Source: Trichopria drosophilae (lineage: Eukaryota; Arthropoda; Insecta; Hymenoptera; Diapriidae). From it: 64,000 nt of DNA. The stretch's first letter is position 1, and every line of letters begins with the position of its first letter. A model generated the notes under the pieces. It had not been told where the DNA came from, did no database searches, and saw only the letters and a program-made list of their open reading frames with translations. The translations under genes and the position numbers were made by a program. Below, one piece after another: positions 46,058-55,200 of this stretch. The stretch spans positions 91,029,501-91,093,500 of the forward strand of contig CM059584.1 in the NCBI GenBank assembly GCA_030407085.1, read 5' to 3'.

Positions 46058-47195
46058 AAAATATTATTATTATTATTATGTCTTTATTGCACGAAATTCT
46101 ACAAAAGGCGAGCCACAGCGGAGGCTTCTTAACAGACTGACCTACGTACACAATCTTACATATACAATATCATGTTATCAGGTATAAATTAATCAATCAA
46201 AATTAATCAAGTTTAATATTAATTGCAACAACTCGAACACATAATACATTAATATAAATTAATCAACATACAGAACTTCAGCATTCCATTATAGTCGCTA
46301 TTTTGTGATTTATTTTGTACTTCCCAGGAATACTTCTAACGCCTGATAAGAAAGCGTAATAATTAAGACAATTCTGTCTAAGTTTCCGTGGTAGGCTATT
46401 AAAAATGCACGGCACTATATATGAAAAAGCCCCTCTGAATTTGGCAGATGAATGGGCTGGATACTTCATAGTCTATGTTATTTCTTGTCGCGAACTTCGT
46501 CTTGAAGTCCCCAACGTTTTTATTCGGTTATAAAGATATTCTGCTCGAAGATGGGATGCTTCATTTTCAGCCAACTCGATTTAAGAAGCGCGGGGGAGAT
46601 CTGGTCATATTTTCTTATCCCTTATGAAAATCTTAAGCAAGCATTTTGCACCGCTTTTATTCTTCGCCAATTGCCCCCACTCAAACATGGACCGTAGACT
46701 GTGAAACAATATATAAAATGAAGTAGTACCAGTGCCTCACATAACTTTAGTTTAATATTGCTAGGTAACACACGTCTAAATGAGAACAATTGTCTAAGTT
46801 TCAGAAATGCCATACAGTATTTTTTCGATATATGACTTGAAAATGACCAACCAGATTCAATTATTACTCCAAGATTTTTTCCCTTATTAATAATTGGGAG
46901 TACCCTCCCATTGATTTGAAAATTATTGGTCAATTTAAATATCAATTTTCTGACGTCGTTTGGCACTCCCAACTAACAAGATCTTTGATTTAAGAGGATT
47001 TAAAACCAGGGCATTGTTATTAGCCCACACTACAAGTTTGTTTAGTTCTGAGTTAAAAGTATGGAATGCTTCACTCACATTTTGTGTCGGAAAGGACATT
47101 AGCGCTTGAGTATCGTCAGCGAAGGTTTTTAGTTTTATTTTTAAGCAGCTTTCAAAAATATCGATTGTATAAATGATAAATAGTAGTGGGCTTAA

Positions 47196-48075
47196 CCCGT
47201 TTCGTCCCGAAATGCCCTAAATTTTTACTTCTTTTCATCAGGTGCTTTCTCATAGAGAAAGTTACTCAATCGTTTTGATATAACCACACCTATTGTATTT
47301 TTTCTCGAACTTTCTAAATCCGGTTTCAGATTGACCATATCTGCCGCCATTTTTTTACTATGGCGGTTTAAACATAAAAAAATCGTGAATTTTGAAAAAA
47401 ATTGTTCAAATAATCGTATTTTTTAACAGGAAACCGTCTTCGAATCAAGCTGAATCTCTGTATCTGGTGGAGTAAATAGTTATACTAAAAGATAGGATGG
47501 TCATTAATTCACCATTCAAAATGGCGGATTCAAAATTACGGACCTCAGTGAACATTTTGTTGAAAAATTTCTGGACGCTCTAACTGAACAATTATGAGTT
47601 TGTTTTAAAAAATGCTAAAAATAAAAAATTCTTAGAATTCGCCGAGAAATATAGTGGATTTTTTTCAGAATTTTTGAAAATTTTTTTTCAAAATTCTTTT
47701 CAAAATTGTAACTTTGTTTTCGAAAAATTCTGAACAAAATTTAGTGCATTCTCTGATGAATACTAAGAGTTTTTTTATTCTATGCATTTTTTCACAAAAG
47801 TTGATAGTTTTCGAAAAAGAAAAATCTTAAACTATAATATTTGAAATTCATTTCCTCGAAAACTATCAACTTTTTGAAAGAATTGCAAACAACAAAAAAA
47901 CTCTTAGAATTTATCAAAGAATGCACTAAATTTTGTTCAGAATTTTTCGTAAATAAATTATAATTTTGAAAAAAGTTTTGAACAAAAATTTCTCAAAACT
48001 TCATTTTAAAAATCTGAAAAAATTCCACTATATTTCTCAATGAATTCTAAGAACTTTTCATTCTCAACATTTTTT
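47196..48075. mobile_element. 880-bp insertion flanked by TTAA, with minisatellite and palindrome
   Basis: TTAA stands at 47192-47195 and 48076-48079. Removing the insert plus one TTAA joins the two RT pieces in the same frame at the expected place in the PQG-SP motif. The left edge (CCCGTTTC...GAAATGCCCTAAATTT) equals the edge at 31187, also behind TTAA. The insert holds ATGGCGG-type repeat units (about 47220-47560) and a 435-bp AT-rich palindrome. TTAA duplication is the hallmark of piggyBac-like insertion. The two ends are not inverted copies of each other, so the family remains open. No coding sequence. Confidence 0.7.
47625..48062. repeat. AT-rich imperfect palindrome inside the TTAA-flanked insertion
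   Basis: The arms about 47628-47822 and 47850-48058 are inverted copies: TTCTTAGAATTC, TAGTGGATTTTTTTCAGA, TTTTTCGAAAAATTCTGAAC-type parts, TTAGTGCATTCT and AAAGTTGATAGTTTTCGA each have a complementary partner. The centre is near 47836. Confidence 0.7.
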
Positions 48076-48290
48076 TTAACTTGGCACCATGAGGATATCC
48101 ACAATTAAGTATTTTCGTATTAGAGATAAGAGTGAGAATATCGTCCGCCACATCAAGGAGAGATATTCCACAAATAAATAAACGCCGAAATCCGGATTGG
48201 AATGACGGAAAGAGTTTATGATCATTAAAATATTTAAGCATTTGCTCATACATTACAACTTCTATTATCTTATAAAAAATTTAAACGCGA

Positions 48291-48631
48291 CTAATAGGGC
48301 GCAATCAACATAAATCAGCAAATTAAATGTATTAGAAGTACTAGGAAATGAACATTAAAAATCGGGATAATATAATGAATAATTACTATATAAGCCCTTT
48401 TTCGAAGCATGCCTATATTATCTTCTCAAAAACTTGGCTGCTATTTTAGAAATGTTTTAGGACTTAAGAAATTTGTATTTATGATTATTCAATAATTTGA
48501 CTGCTAGACTATAGTTTACACGAAAAAATGCAAATATTTTGTTATACTTGAGATCAATATTAGAATATTTCGATCATGTTCAACCCAAACAACCCTCGGT
48601 TATTTTAAGCCATAAATGAAAATAATCGCTG
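48291..48631. other. AT-rich stretch with outer inverted-repeat arm (48567-48631)
   Basis: 48592-48631 (CTCGGTTATTTTAAGCCATA and on) is the inverse of 63256-63294. Further out GTTCAACCCAAAC (48572-48584) pairs with GTTTGGGTTGAAC near 63340. The arm stops exactly where the CACGG terminus at 48632 begins. No gene in 48291-48566. Confidence 0.6.
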
Positions 48632-48963
48632 CACGGAAAGAAATTTTCGGCAAAACACGCTCGGGACTTCGGCACTTGCTGCTTCACACTGTGAAGTAAG
48701 GCGGTTCAAGCAGCAGCATCTCTGACACCAGAGTGATTTTTACTCTACCCTGTCGAGCATGACCAACTTCATAATCGGAAGCAAGCTTTGCCGTTGTTGC
48801 CGGTGATAAAAGCTTAACGTACGAAGTACGTTTGACTACTGCACTCATCTCCCATATAAGAAATATATACATGCATCCTCAGTAATATATTATATGTACA
48901 TCGCAATATTATAGGATATGTCTGCCACCGTAATTCATTTACCCTAATATATATATGCACACA

Positions 48964-49670
48964 TGTTGTAAGCCAATCACCGACCAGTGTGACTGAATAG
49001 CCCTATCGGTCAGCAGAGACTTCACAGCAACAAAAAAATTAAACCCTTCACGAATTCCCAGCAGGGCACTTCGTTCCGGTTTCGCTCGTCTTGGTTCCTC
49101 GTTGTTTGCTCTGAAAAGAGCGGATTGTAAAAGTGTCCTTAAAAGGACAGGTCAAGGAAAGAAGGAGATGAAAGGAGAAAGTTTCTTTATTTCTTCTAGT
49201 TGGCTCGAGTGTTGGTCGTCCTGTCCTTCCTTCCTGTCACAGCTGGTGTGAGAACGGGGAAGGTTGAAGGCAAATATGATAAACGTGTTCTCTAATTGTA
49301 TTTATTTTATTTCGTCTGGTCCCTAGTCCGCTGGCCGTTCGAGAGAGCCGAGTGCTCGGAGACCTGAGTCGTCCGGATGTCGAAGTTCTAATCCTCGGAA
49401 TCACGAATGCGACCCGTTTATATACGTGTCGATCGTGCGGGCGCGCACCAATCAGCGCCGGCGCGCGGTGATTGGTCGGAGGGAATTTTGTTCGCGTACA
49501 ATGAACCTTGCAACCGATGCGTTCTGACGGAGAGTTCGTATCGGCACTAGTTTAACAGCGCGTTAAGAGCGCGCACCAATCAGCGCCGGGCGCGCGGTGA
49601 TTGGCCGAGGGAGGGCTTTGTGTAAAAAGTGTATTTTTATTCGCAAACAAGGGCTTAGGAGTTTATAACA
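48964..49670 (-). repeat. 3' LTR of the Ty3/Gypsy element
   Basis: In element orientation it runs from TGTTATAAACTCC to CTTACAACA (TG...CA). It contains a TATATAA box (49424-49418), two palindromic CCAAT modules (49441-49480 and 49569-49606) upstream of it, and an AATAAA (49191-49186) downstream, giving a plausible U3-R-U5 order. Confidence 0.95.
49418..49606 (-). promoter_or_regulatory. LTR promoter: TATA box with two CCAAT palindromes (3' LTR copy)
   Basis: Two modules, each GCGCACCAATCAGCGCCGG followed by a GCGCGCGGTGATTGG half, place one CCAAT on each strand. They lie about 20 and 145 bp upstream of TATATAA, a normal layout for a polymerase II promoter. The same order is present in the 5' LTR 6,237 bp away (TATA at 55655-55661), which would drive transcription of the element. 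Confidence 0.6.
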
Positions 49671-49684
49671 ATTCCCCCTTTCTT
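49671..49684 (-). promoter_or_regulatory. Polypurine tract
   Basis: AAGAAAGGGGGAAT lies directly upstream of the 3' LTR in element orientation. This is the standard primer site for plus-strand DNA synthesis. Confidence 0.85.
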
Positions 49685-49854
49685 GAGGCCCTTGTTTGCG
49701 GTGTGTTTTCGCGACGGCCAACGGAGTTTACATCTTAATAAATATATATCTTAAATGAAAACGAAAATGAGTTGTTGAAATTCTATAAACATTACGCTGA
49801 AAAGAAAAAAACCATGAAGAATAAATATCTTTTTGGCTTGCATTTTTGTTAGTT

Positions 49855-50356
49855 AAATTCCTACAAATTTTCTTAAACTACACTTGCGTGTTTCTCGCTA
49901 AGTCCGAAAATTCACTTGAATTTTTACTAAGTTTTTGCACTGTTATCCAGTCCAAGAATGATAATTTGTCCTTAAAACTATACTTGCCCAGAAAATGGCT
50001 AAGTTCGAAAATACTGATTTTTCTTAAAGATTACACTTGCCCACATATGGCTAAGTCCGAAATACTTAAAACTACACTTGCGTGATTTCGCTAAGTCCGA
50101 AAAATACTGATTACACTTGCCCACATATGGCTAAGTCCAAAAATACTTAAAATTACACTTGCGTGACTTCGCTAAGTCCGAAAAATACTGATTACACTTG
50201 CCCACATATGGCTAAGTCCAAAAATACTTAAAATTACACTTGCGTGACTTCGCTAAGTCCGAAAAACTTAAAATTACACTTGCGTGATTTCGCTAAGTCC
50301 GAAAAACTTAAAATTACACTTGCGTGATTTCGCTAAGTCCGAAAAATACTTATATT
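49855..50356 (-). repeat. Tandem repeats in the 3' region of the gypsy element
   Basis: Units of about 38 to 95 bp built from ACACTTGCGTGATTTCGCTA, AGTCCGAAAAATACT and ACACTTGCCCACATATGGCT alternate at least eight times (plus-strand writing). They lie between the pol stop and the polypurine tract. An open frame on the plus strand across them is a by-product. Confidence 0.85.
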
Positions 50357-50367
50357 GAACACATTCA

Positions 50368-53300
50368 CTATTCGTGTGGTTTTCTTGAACGTAGATTGTA
50401 CCGAGGCGCATAGTCCTCTTGGCTTGAAGATACTGCCGGTTGTCTCTGTCGGAGGTGTTTAGGCGGACGCCCCCGTCGTGTTTGAGGTTTTCCAACGGCC
50501 TGGTCGCTAGGATGCTCTGTGTCAGTGGACGTTATGCCTATCTGGTCGTTTGCTGTAGCAACCTGAGTACGCCGGAACCGTGGAGCTTTGGGAGGACGTC
50601 CTCGTCCGCAAGGCATATTTCTGCCACTGGTTGAATGTGGAGTATCCTTGCTTTCCGTGTTGCTTGAATTTCGATTCTGTCTCTGTAACCGTAACGATGG
50701 TACTTCTTCGGAAGGGCCTTTACCGGTTAATTGCGGAGTGTTACCAGTTTGTTCGTGTTCAATGAACTCCTGATAGGTTGAAACTTCCGGAAATACGACC
50801 TCCTGGTCTTCGGGCGGCAAATGGAGACCTCGTGCCGGCTTCATCTGGGATTCGTGTACTTTAGTGGTCGTGTGATTCTTCCGGATCGTGTACACGTTTT
50901 TGCCCGAAGGGTGAAGAATTGGATAAGGTCCTTCCCATTTCGGAGCGAATCCTGCACAGAAGTTTTCCGATGCTTTGGATAGAGGATGGCTGCGGACGTA
51001 GACCCGATCCCCTTCGTGATATGTTGGCATAGCGGGCTCGGTGCTGTACTTCCGTTGATACTCCGTTTGTTTAGCGGTGATTTGCTTGACACGTTCTTCC
51101 CATTCAGGGGAAGGATCTTCGGGTTCCATCTTCCAGGCTCCTGGGCGCTGGAGTGTCTGCCCGTAGAGTGCGTAGCTGGGCGTTGTTCCAGTAGCTGCAT
51201 TTCGCCTGTTGCGCAGCTGGAATAGAATATTTGGCAAATGTTTGTCCCAATTCCTATGGTCCTCGTCATGAAGATGAAGTCTTAAACCTTTTTTAATTTC
51301 TTGGTTCCTGCGTTCAGTAGGGTTAGCTCGAGGATGATATGTCGCTGTGGTCCAATGCTGGATTTCTAATTCCTCGCAAGTCTTTTCCCAGAGTGAACTT
51401 TGGAACTGTGGTCCGTTGTCGCTTAGCATAGCCCGCGGATATCCCCATCTTGGAAATATTTCTTCTTGAAGGGCTTTTATAACTTTGCTGGTATCAGAGG
51501 ACGTTAAGGCGAAGGCTTCGACCCAGCGAGAAAACAAATCGGTGATGACCAATATAAACCGTCTGCCTCTACTGGTCCGTGGATAGGGTCCCATGAAATC
51601 CAATGAAATCGTCTCCCACGGTTTCTTTGGGATGTGCGGGCGCAGTTGATCCGTGGTCCTGGAGCTTTTTGTGCATGCACAGAGATAGCAGTTTTGGACG
51701 TGTTGCGTGACATCTTCTCTAAGACGTGGCCAGTTGAAGTTTTCCTGGATGGCACGAATTGTTTCCTGGATGCCGGGATGTCCAGCGAGTGGTGCATCGT
51801 GGTATTCATACAGGATGCGTTGTTTGCCCGCCTCTGGAATGACCATCTGCCAGCTGTTGCCCGTTGCCTTCTTCCACAGTAATTGGTTAAATAGCCGGTA
51901 GTTTTGCTGTAGATGCCGTTCGTTCAGATTCAGGCTCTCCCTGTCTTTGATAGCTAGAAATTTATGTACAATATTACTTATCGATCCATCTTTTTGTTGG
52001 AGAACTCTAAGTTCGTCCGTTAAATTATTCGAAAATGATAAAAATACGACTGGCTCATCCTTGGCTAGTTGGCGGTTAATGGGTGGTGGAAGAATCCTTT
52101 CTTCGTCGACGATTTCTTCGCTGGAATTACCTTGGGGTCGCCGTGACAAAGCATCCGGCAGCTCGTTATACTTGCCTGGGCAGTGCTCGATGGAGAACGT
52201 GAATTCTTGGAGAAGCAAAGCCCAACGAGTTAATTTAGCTCGGGTGTCTTTGAATCGCTCCAACCATGTAAGAGCATCATTGTCGGTTCGAAGGGTAAAA
52301 GACTTGTCCTCTAGGTATCGTCTAAATTTCTTGATTGCCCAAATGACAGCTAGACACTCTTGTTCGTTGCTATGGTACCTTGCTTCGGTGGCGTTGAACT
52401 TTGCACTGGCATAGCTGATGATGTCTCTTCGTTGGTCCGCTCCCTCCTGGTACAACACAGCTCCCATACCGTGGCGGCTTGCATCTGTCTGGAGAATAAA
52501 TGGCCGGTCCGGATCGGGACGTGAAAGCTCCATCGGATTCGTAAGTAGTTCCTTGATTTTCTCGAAAGACCGATGTGCCTCGGATGTCCAACAAAATCGT
52601 TTTTTCTTGCTGAGGAGCTCTGTCAATGTTGCTGCTTCGGTGGCAAAATGTGGAATGTATTCCCTCAGCCAGCTGCAGGCGCCTATAAAGCTTCGAAGCT
52701 CCTTGGTCGTCGTAGGAGTGGGGGTATTCTGGAGAGCGAGAAGATGTTCCTGATTGGCCGTGTTAGTTGAAGTAGCAATTGTATGGCCGAGATAATTTAG
52801 TTCGGACATTCCAAATTTGCATTTTTCCAAGGAGCAGGTAAGTCCATGCATACTAAGCCTTTCCAGTACTTGGGCTAAATGTACCAGATGTTCCCTCTCG
52901 TTGTTTGAATAAACAATTATATCATCCAAGTAAACTTGGCAGAACTCGCCGATGTAGCCTGCTAGCACTTCTTGTGTCATCAGCCTTTGGAACGTGGCCG
53001 GTGCTCCTTTCAGACCAAAAGGCATTACGTTGAATTGGTAAGAGCCGCCACTCGGTGTTGAGAATGCAGTGTATTTTTTAACGTGCGGCTCCAGCGGTAT
53101 CTGCCAGTATCCGCTCTTCAGGTCCAGCGTGGAAAAGACCGTGGAGTTTCCGATGTCTTTAATCGCGTCTTGGATCCTTGGCATGGCTTGTGTTACATCC
53201 TCGGTGATTGAATTTAATTTTCGATAATCGACGCAAAATCTCCAAGTGCCGTCTTTCTTTTTGGCCAAAACGACCGGAGAGTTGTATGGTGAGGCACATC

Positions 53301-53940
53301 GTTCGATAATTCCCGCTTCGAGCATCTCCTTCGTTTGAGACTCGACTTCAATGCGTTTGGCGTCGGAATAGCGGTACATTGGAAGGCGGAAAGTTTGTGA
53401 TGACAGGAGTTTAATATCATGCTTGATAGTATTTGTCCTTGGTAGACCTCCTGTTCCGATTGGTGCAAAAACTTGACCGTGAGTTTTCACGATTTTGAAG
53501 AACGGTTCCACCGAAATGTTTGAAAAATGGTTCTCAAATCTTTGAGGATCGATTGCTGCTACCTTTGGTGCTGTATTGCACAGATGAATAGTCATACGTT
53601 TGACCGTTCCCAGATGCAGGGTGTGACGCGCGAGATCAAGAATTCCATTCTCATTTCTTAGCCAGGAGATGCCTAAGATTAGTGGATGTCTGAGCGTCCT
53701 CGAGACGGTGGCTATCGTGTGGAAGATGGTTCCTTGGATCTTAACAGCCAATGACGTTGTTCCTTCGGTAATCATCACTTGGTTTTCGCCTGCTAGATTG
53801 ATGTTGGAGCGTGAACCGTGGATCTGCAGTGGTTGTTCCAAAAATTTTGGATTTATTAGATTTTCTGTAGACCCGGTATCTACAATCGCCGTTAGTTTCT
53901 GTTGTCCAATAGAAACTCGGATCCTTGGTAGGTCGTCCAT
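50368..53940 (-). CDS. Pol polyprotein of the Ty3/Gypsy element (protease, RT, RNase H, integrase)
   Basis: 1,190 residues from the first ATG. The frame is open further upstream and overlaps the end of gag in the -1 frame. Protease: DTGS at residue 21 and ILGISWL at 88. RT: about 190-390 with YLDD at 337-340. RNase H: TDAS (Asp 486), NEQE (about 525) and RTDN (Asp 553). Integrase: H714, H721, C751 and C754 as zinc site; D781, D841 and E876 catalytic (34 residues between the last two, as in the NPTER type of gypsy integrase). The C-terminal tail has two RGRPPK AT-hook motifs (about 1112 and 1155) and ends with YNLRSRK. No stop or frameshift seen; probably functional. The C-terminus is unusual for its AT hooks. 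Confidence 0.95.
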   Translation of the reverse strand: MDDLPRIRVSIGQQKLTAIVDTGSTENLINPKFLEQPLQIHGSRSNINLAGENQVMITEGTTSLAVKIQGTIFHTIATVSRTLRHPLILGISWLRNENGILDLARHTLHLGTVKRMTIHLCNTAPKVAAIDPQRFENHFSNISVEPFFKIVKTHGQVFAPIGTGGLPRTNTIKHDIKLLSSQTFRLPMYRYSDAKRIEVESQTKEMLEAGIIERCASPYNSPVVLAKKKDGTWRFCVDYRKLNSITEDVTQAMPRIQDAIKDIGNSTVFSTLDLKSGYWQIPLEPHVKKYTAFSTPSGGSYQFNVMPFGLKGAPATFQRLMTQEVLAGYIGEFCQVYLDDIIVYSNNEREHLVHLAQVLERLSMHGLTCSLEKCKFGMSELNYLGHTIATSTNTANQEHLLALQNTPTPTTTKELRSFIGACSWLREYIPHFATEAATLTELLSKKKRFCWTSEAHRSFEKIKELLTNPMELSRPDPDRPFILQTDASRHGMGAVLYQEGADQRRDIISYASAKFNATEARYHSNEQECLAVIWAIKKFRRYLEDKSFTLRTDNDALTWLERFKDTRAKLTRWALLLQEFTFSIEHCPGKYNELPDALSRRPQGNSSEEIVDEERILPPPINRQLAKDEPVVFLSFSNNLTDELRVLQQKDGSISNIVHKFLAIKDRESLNLNERHLQQNYRLFNQLLWKKATGNSWQMVIPEAGKQRILYEYHDAPLAGHPGIQETIRAIQENFNWPRLREDVTQHVQNCYLCACTKSSRTTDQLRPHIPKKPWETISLDFMGPYPRTSRGRRFILVITDLFSRWVEAFALTSSDTSKVIKALQEEIFPRWGYPRAMLSDNGPQFQSSLWEKTCEELEIQHWTTATYHPRANPTERRNQEIKKGLRLHLHDEDHRNWDKHLPNILFQLRNRRNAATGTTPSYALYGQTLQRPGAWKMEPEDPSPEWEERVKQITAKQTEYQRKYSTEPAMPTYHEGDRVYVRSHPLSKASENFCAGFAPKWEGPYPILHPSGKNVYTIRKNHTTTKVHESQMKPARGLHLPPEDQEVVFPEVSTYQEFIEHEQTGNTPQLTGKGPSEEVPSLRLQRQNRNSSNTESKDTPHSTSGRNMPCGRGRPPKAPRFRRTQVATANDQIGITSTDTEHPSDQAVGKPQTRRGRPPKHLRQRQPAVSSSQEDYAPRYNLRSRKPHE

Positions 53941-53957
53941 GAGTCGGAATGAATTAT

Positions 53958-55070
53958 TTATTGCCGGCCTTTGTTTGTGCCGACGCCCGGTGCCGGTTCG
54001 TCGGGCGCCTTTCTCCAGTTTTCCGGGTTATTTTCACTCTTTACTTTTCGAACGTCGCAATCCTTATTGAAGTGATACCCCGGGCAATGCCAGCATTTTG
54101 GAAGGTTTTCGGAGCTGGAGGGCTTTGTCTTAGTAGTATTTTCCTTCACTGTTTTGTAGCGATGTGGAATGGATTTTTCGTCTTCAGTATCTTTCTCCAC
54201 ATCTACTGCCTTTGTCAATAGAGTTGCGAAATCTAGGAGTTGGTATGTTTTTAGAATTTTTCTAAGTTCTGGTCGGAGTAAATTCAAAAGAGTTGATATT
54301 TTTGTAGCTTCATCTTCTTGTGGACGAATACGCTGATAAATCATGTATTTTTGTTGTAAAAATGGACCAACTGTTTCTCTCTCTCCTTGTTTCTTTCCGT
54401 ATAGTTGGGCTGTGAGAGAGTTTTGCACAGCAGTGCTGTTGAAATAGTCTCGGAAAAGATTTTGGAATTGTGGCCAGTCGATGTTTACAACTTTATAGCA
54501 TTGCCACCATTTTCCAGCGTCCCCTTTCAGCCCACCTTCGATACTTCTGGTTCGTTGGGCATTTGGAACTGCTAATGCTACAAAATATTCTTCACAGAGC
54601 TGTAAATATCGTTCCGGATCTTCGTGTTCAAATCCATGAAACTCCGGTACTGGTGGACGATACGCCGTTATTGACTGTGTGAATGCTGCCCAATTTATGA
54701 ACGCTGGTGGTGCGGCTACTGCTTGATTCATTGGTTCTTGGTTTCGAGGCGGAACTTGTAAATTTCTGGCCGGTGGAACTCCTCCGTTTATTTGTCGGTT
54801 ATCCGCTGCTGGTGTCCGGATGTCTTCTTGATGTCGGGGATTCTCCTGTTGTTGCATTCTTTCTTCCAGATGTGGGCTCGTTGATGATCCGATCTGGAAT
54901 AAATCTTCGCCTCCGTTGTATTCTCTTATATCTTCCTGACTTCTAGGTTCTGAATGAGATCGGCGAGTGGGAGATCTTCCCCTTCTCTTCGGTCGATGTT
55001 GATTGGGCGCCATCGGGTGTTTCAACACTCCCGAAAGTGTGGAGTCTTTGGTGTTGGATTCTGTTCGCAC
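53958..55070 (-). CDS. Gag polyprotein of the Ty3/Gypsy element
   Basis: 370 residues. An Arg/Ser/Gln-rich N-terminal part is followed by a capsid domain (about 130-300: PEFHGFEHEDPERYLQLCEE, GDAGKWWQCYK, FLQQKYMIYQRI, LRPELRKIL). A zinc knuckle CWHCPGYHFNKDC stands near residue 325. Its spacing is C-X2-C-X3-H-X4-C, one residue shorter than the usual X4. The leader between the primer-binding site and ATG 55070 is about 110 nt. A second Met (residue 21, MAPNQ) could also start the protein. The stop is at 53958-53960. Confidence 0.92.
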   Translation of the reverse strand: MRTESNTKDSTLSGVLKHPMAPNQHRPKRRGRSPTRRSHSEPRSQEDIREYNGGEDLFQIGSSTSPHLEERMQQQENPRHQEDIRTPAADNRQINGGVPPARNLQVPPRNQEPMNQAVAAPPAFINWAAFTQSITAYRPPVPEFHGFEHEDPERYLQLCEEYFVALAVPNAQRTRSIEGGLKGDAGKWWQCYKVVNIDWPQFQNLFRDYFNSTAVQNSLTAQLYGKKQGERETVGPFLQQKYMIYQRIRPQEDEATKISTLLNLLRPELRKILKTYQLLDFATLLTKAVDVEKDTEDEKSIPHRYKTVKENTTKTKPSSSENLPKCWHCPGYHFNKDCDVRKVKSENNPENWRKAPDEPAPGVGTNKGRQ

Positions 55071-55180
55071 CCATTCCCTTGATTGGCTCCTAGTGTGAGG
55101 TGGTGTTCGCTGTATTTTCGTCGGCTAACTCTGTCGTAGGTTCGTTTCTTCCCTGTAGAAACTTCTCGTATGCTGAGATG

Positions 55181-55198
55181 GCCCCACGTTGGGCGCCA
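55181..55198 (-). promoter_or_regulatory. tRNA primer-binding site
   Basis: In element orientation TGGCGCCCAACGTGGGGC begins two bases after the 5' LTR. The TGG start pairs with a tRNA 3'-CCA end. I cannot name the tRNA from the sequence alone. Confidence 0.85.
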
Positions 55199-55200
55199 CT

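Larger units (their letters stand above)
46278..48253 (-). pseudogene. Reverse transcriptase remnant, CR1/Jockey-superfamily ORF2
   Basis: In order on the minus strand: YEQMLKYFNDHKLFPSFQSG and LLDVADDILTLIS (48253-48130), a GYPHGAK box close to position 48085, then beyond the inserted element LSPLLFIIYT, KTFADDTQALMSF, ALVLNPLKSKIL, KNLGVIIESGWSFSSHI and LVLLHFIYCFTVYGP (to 46622). PCIFNSLPRKLRQ follows near 46415. The motif with the first catalytic Asp is missing because of an internal deletion between LTLIS and the GYPHG box. Confidence 0.75.
46058..48290 (-). mobile_element. CR1/Jockey-superfamily non-LTR remnant with (ATA)n tail, interrupted by an insertion
   Basis: Minus strand. RT pieces lie at 48253-48080 and, after an 880-bp insertion (47196-48075), at 47191-46620. 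A C-terminal piece (46469-46278) and a 3' end with GTGCAATAAAGACATAATAA and an (ATA)n tail at about 46058-46080 follow. The AATAAA and short-repeat tail are typical of this superfamily. Internal deletions removed several RT motifs. Confidence 0.75.

Noticed and set aside
47625..48062. microRNA-like hairpin
   Set aside because: The palindrome is far longer and more AT-rich than a miRNA precursor, and lies in a recent insertion.
49846..50367. CRISPR-like array
   Set aside because: The repeats near 49.9-50.3 kb have no constant repeat with unique spacers, and lie inside a eukaryotic retrotransposon.
50368..50370. An env gene after pol in the gypsy element
   Set aside because: Only about 680 bp separate the pol stop from the 3' LTR, mostly tandem repeats, with no signal peptide or transmembrane frame.
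51947..52414. Plus-strand open frames of 60-155 residues across 50.4-54.9 kb
   Set aside because: They are antisense to the gag and pol genes and have no motifs of their own.
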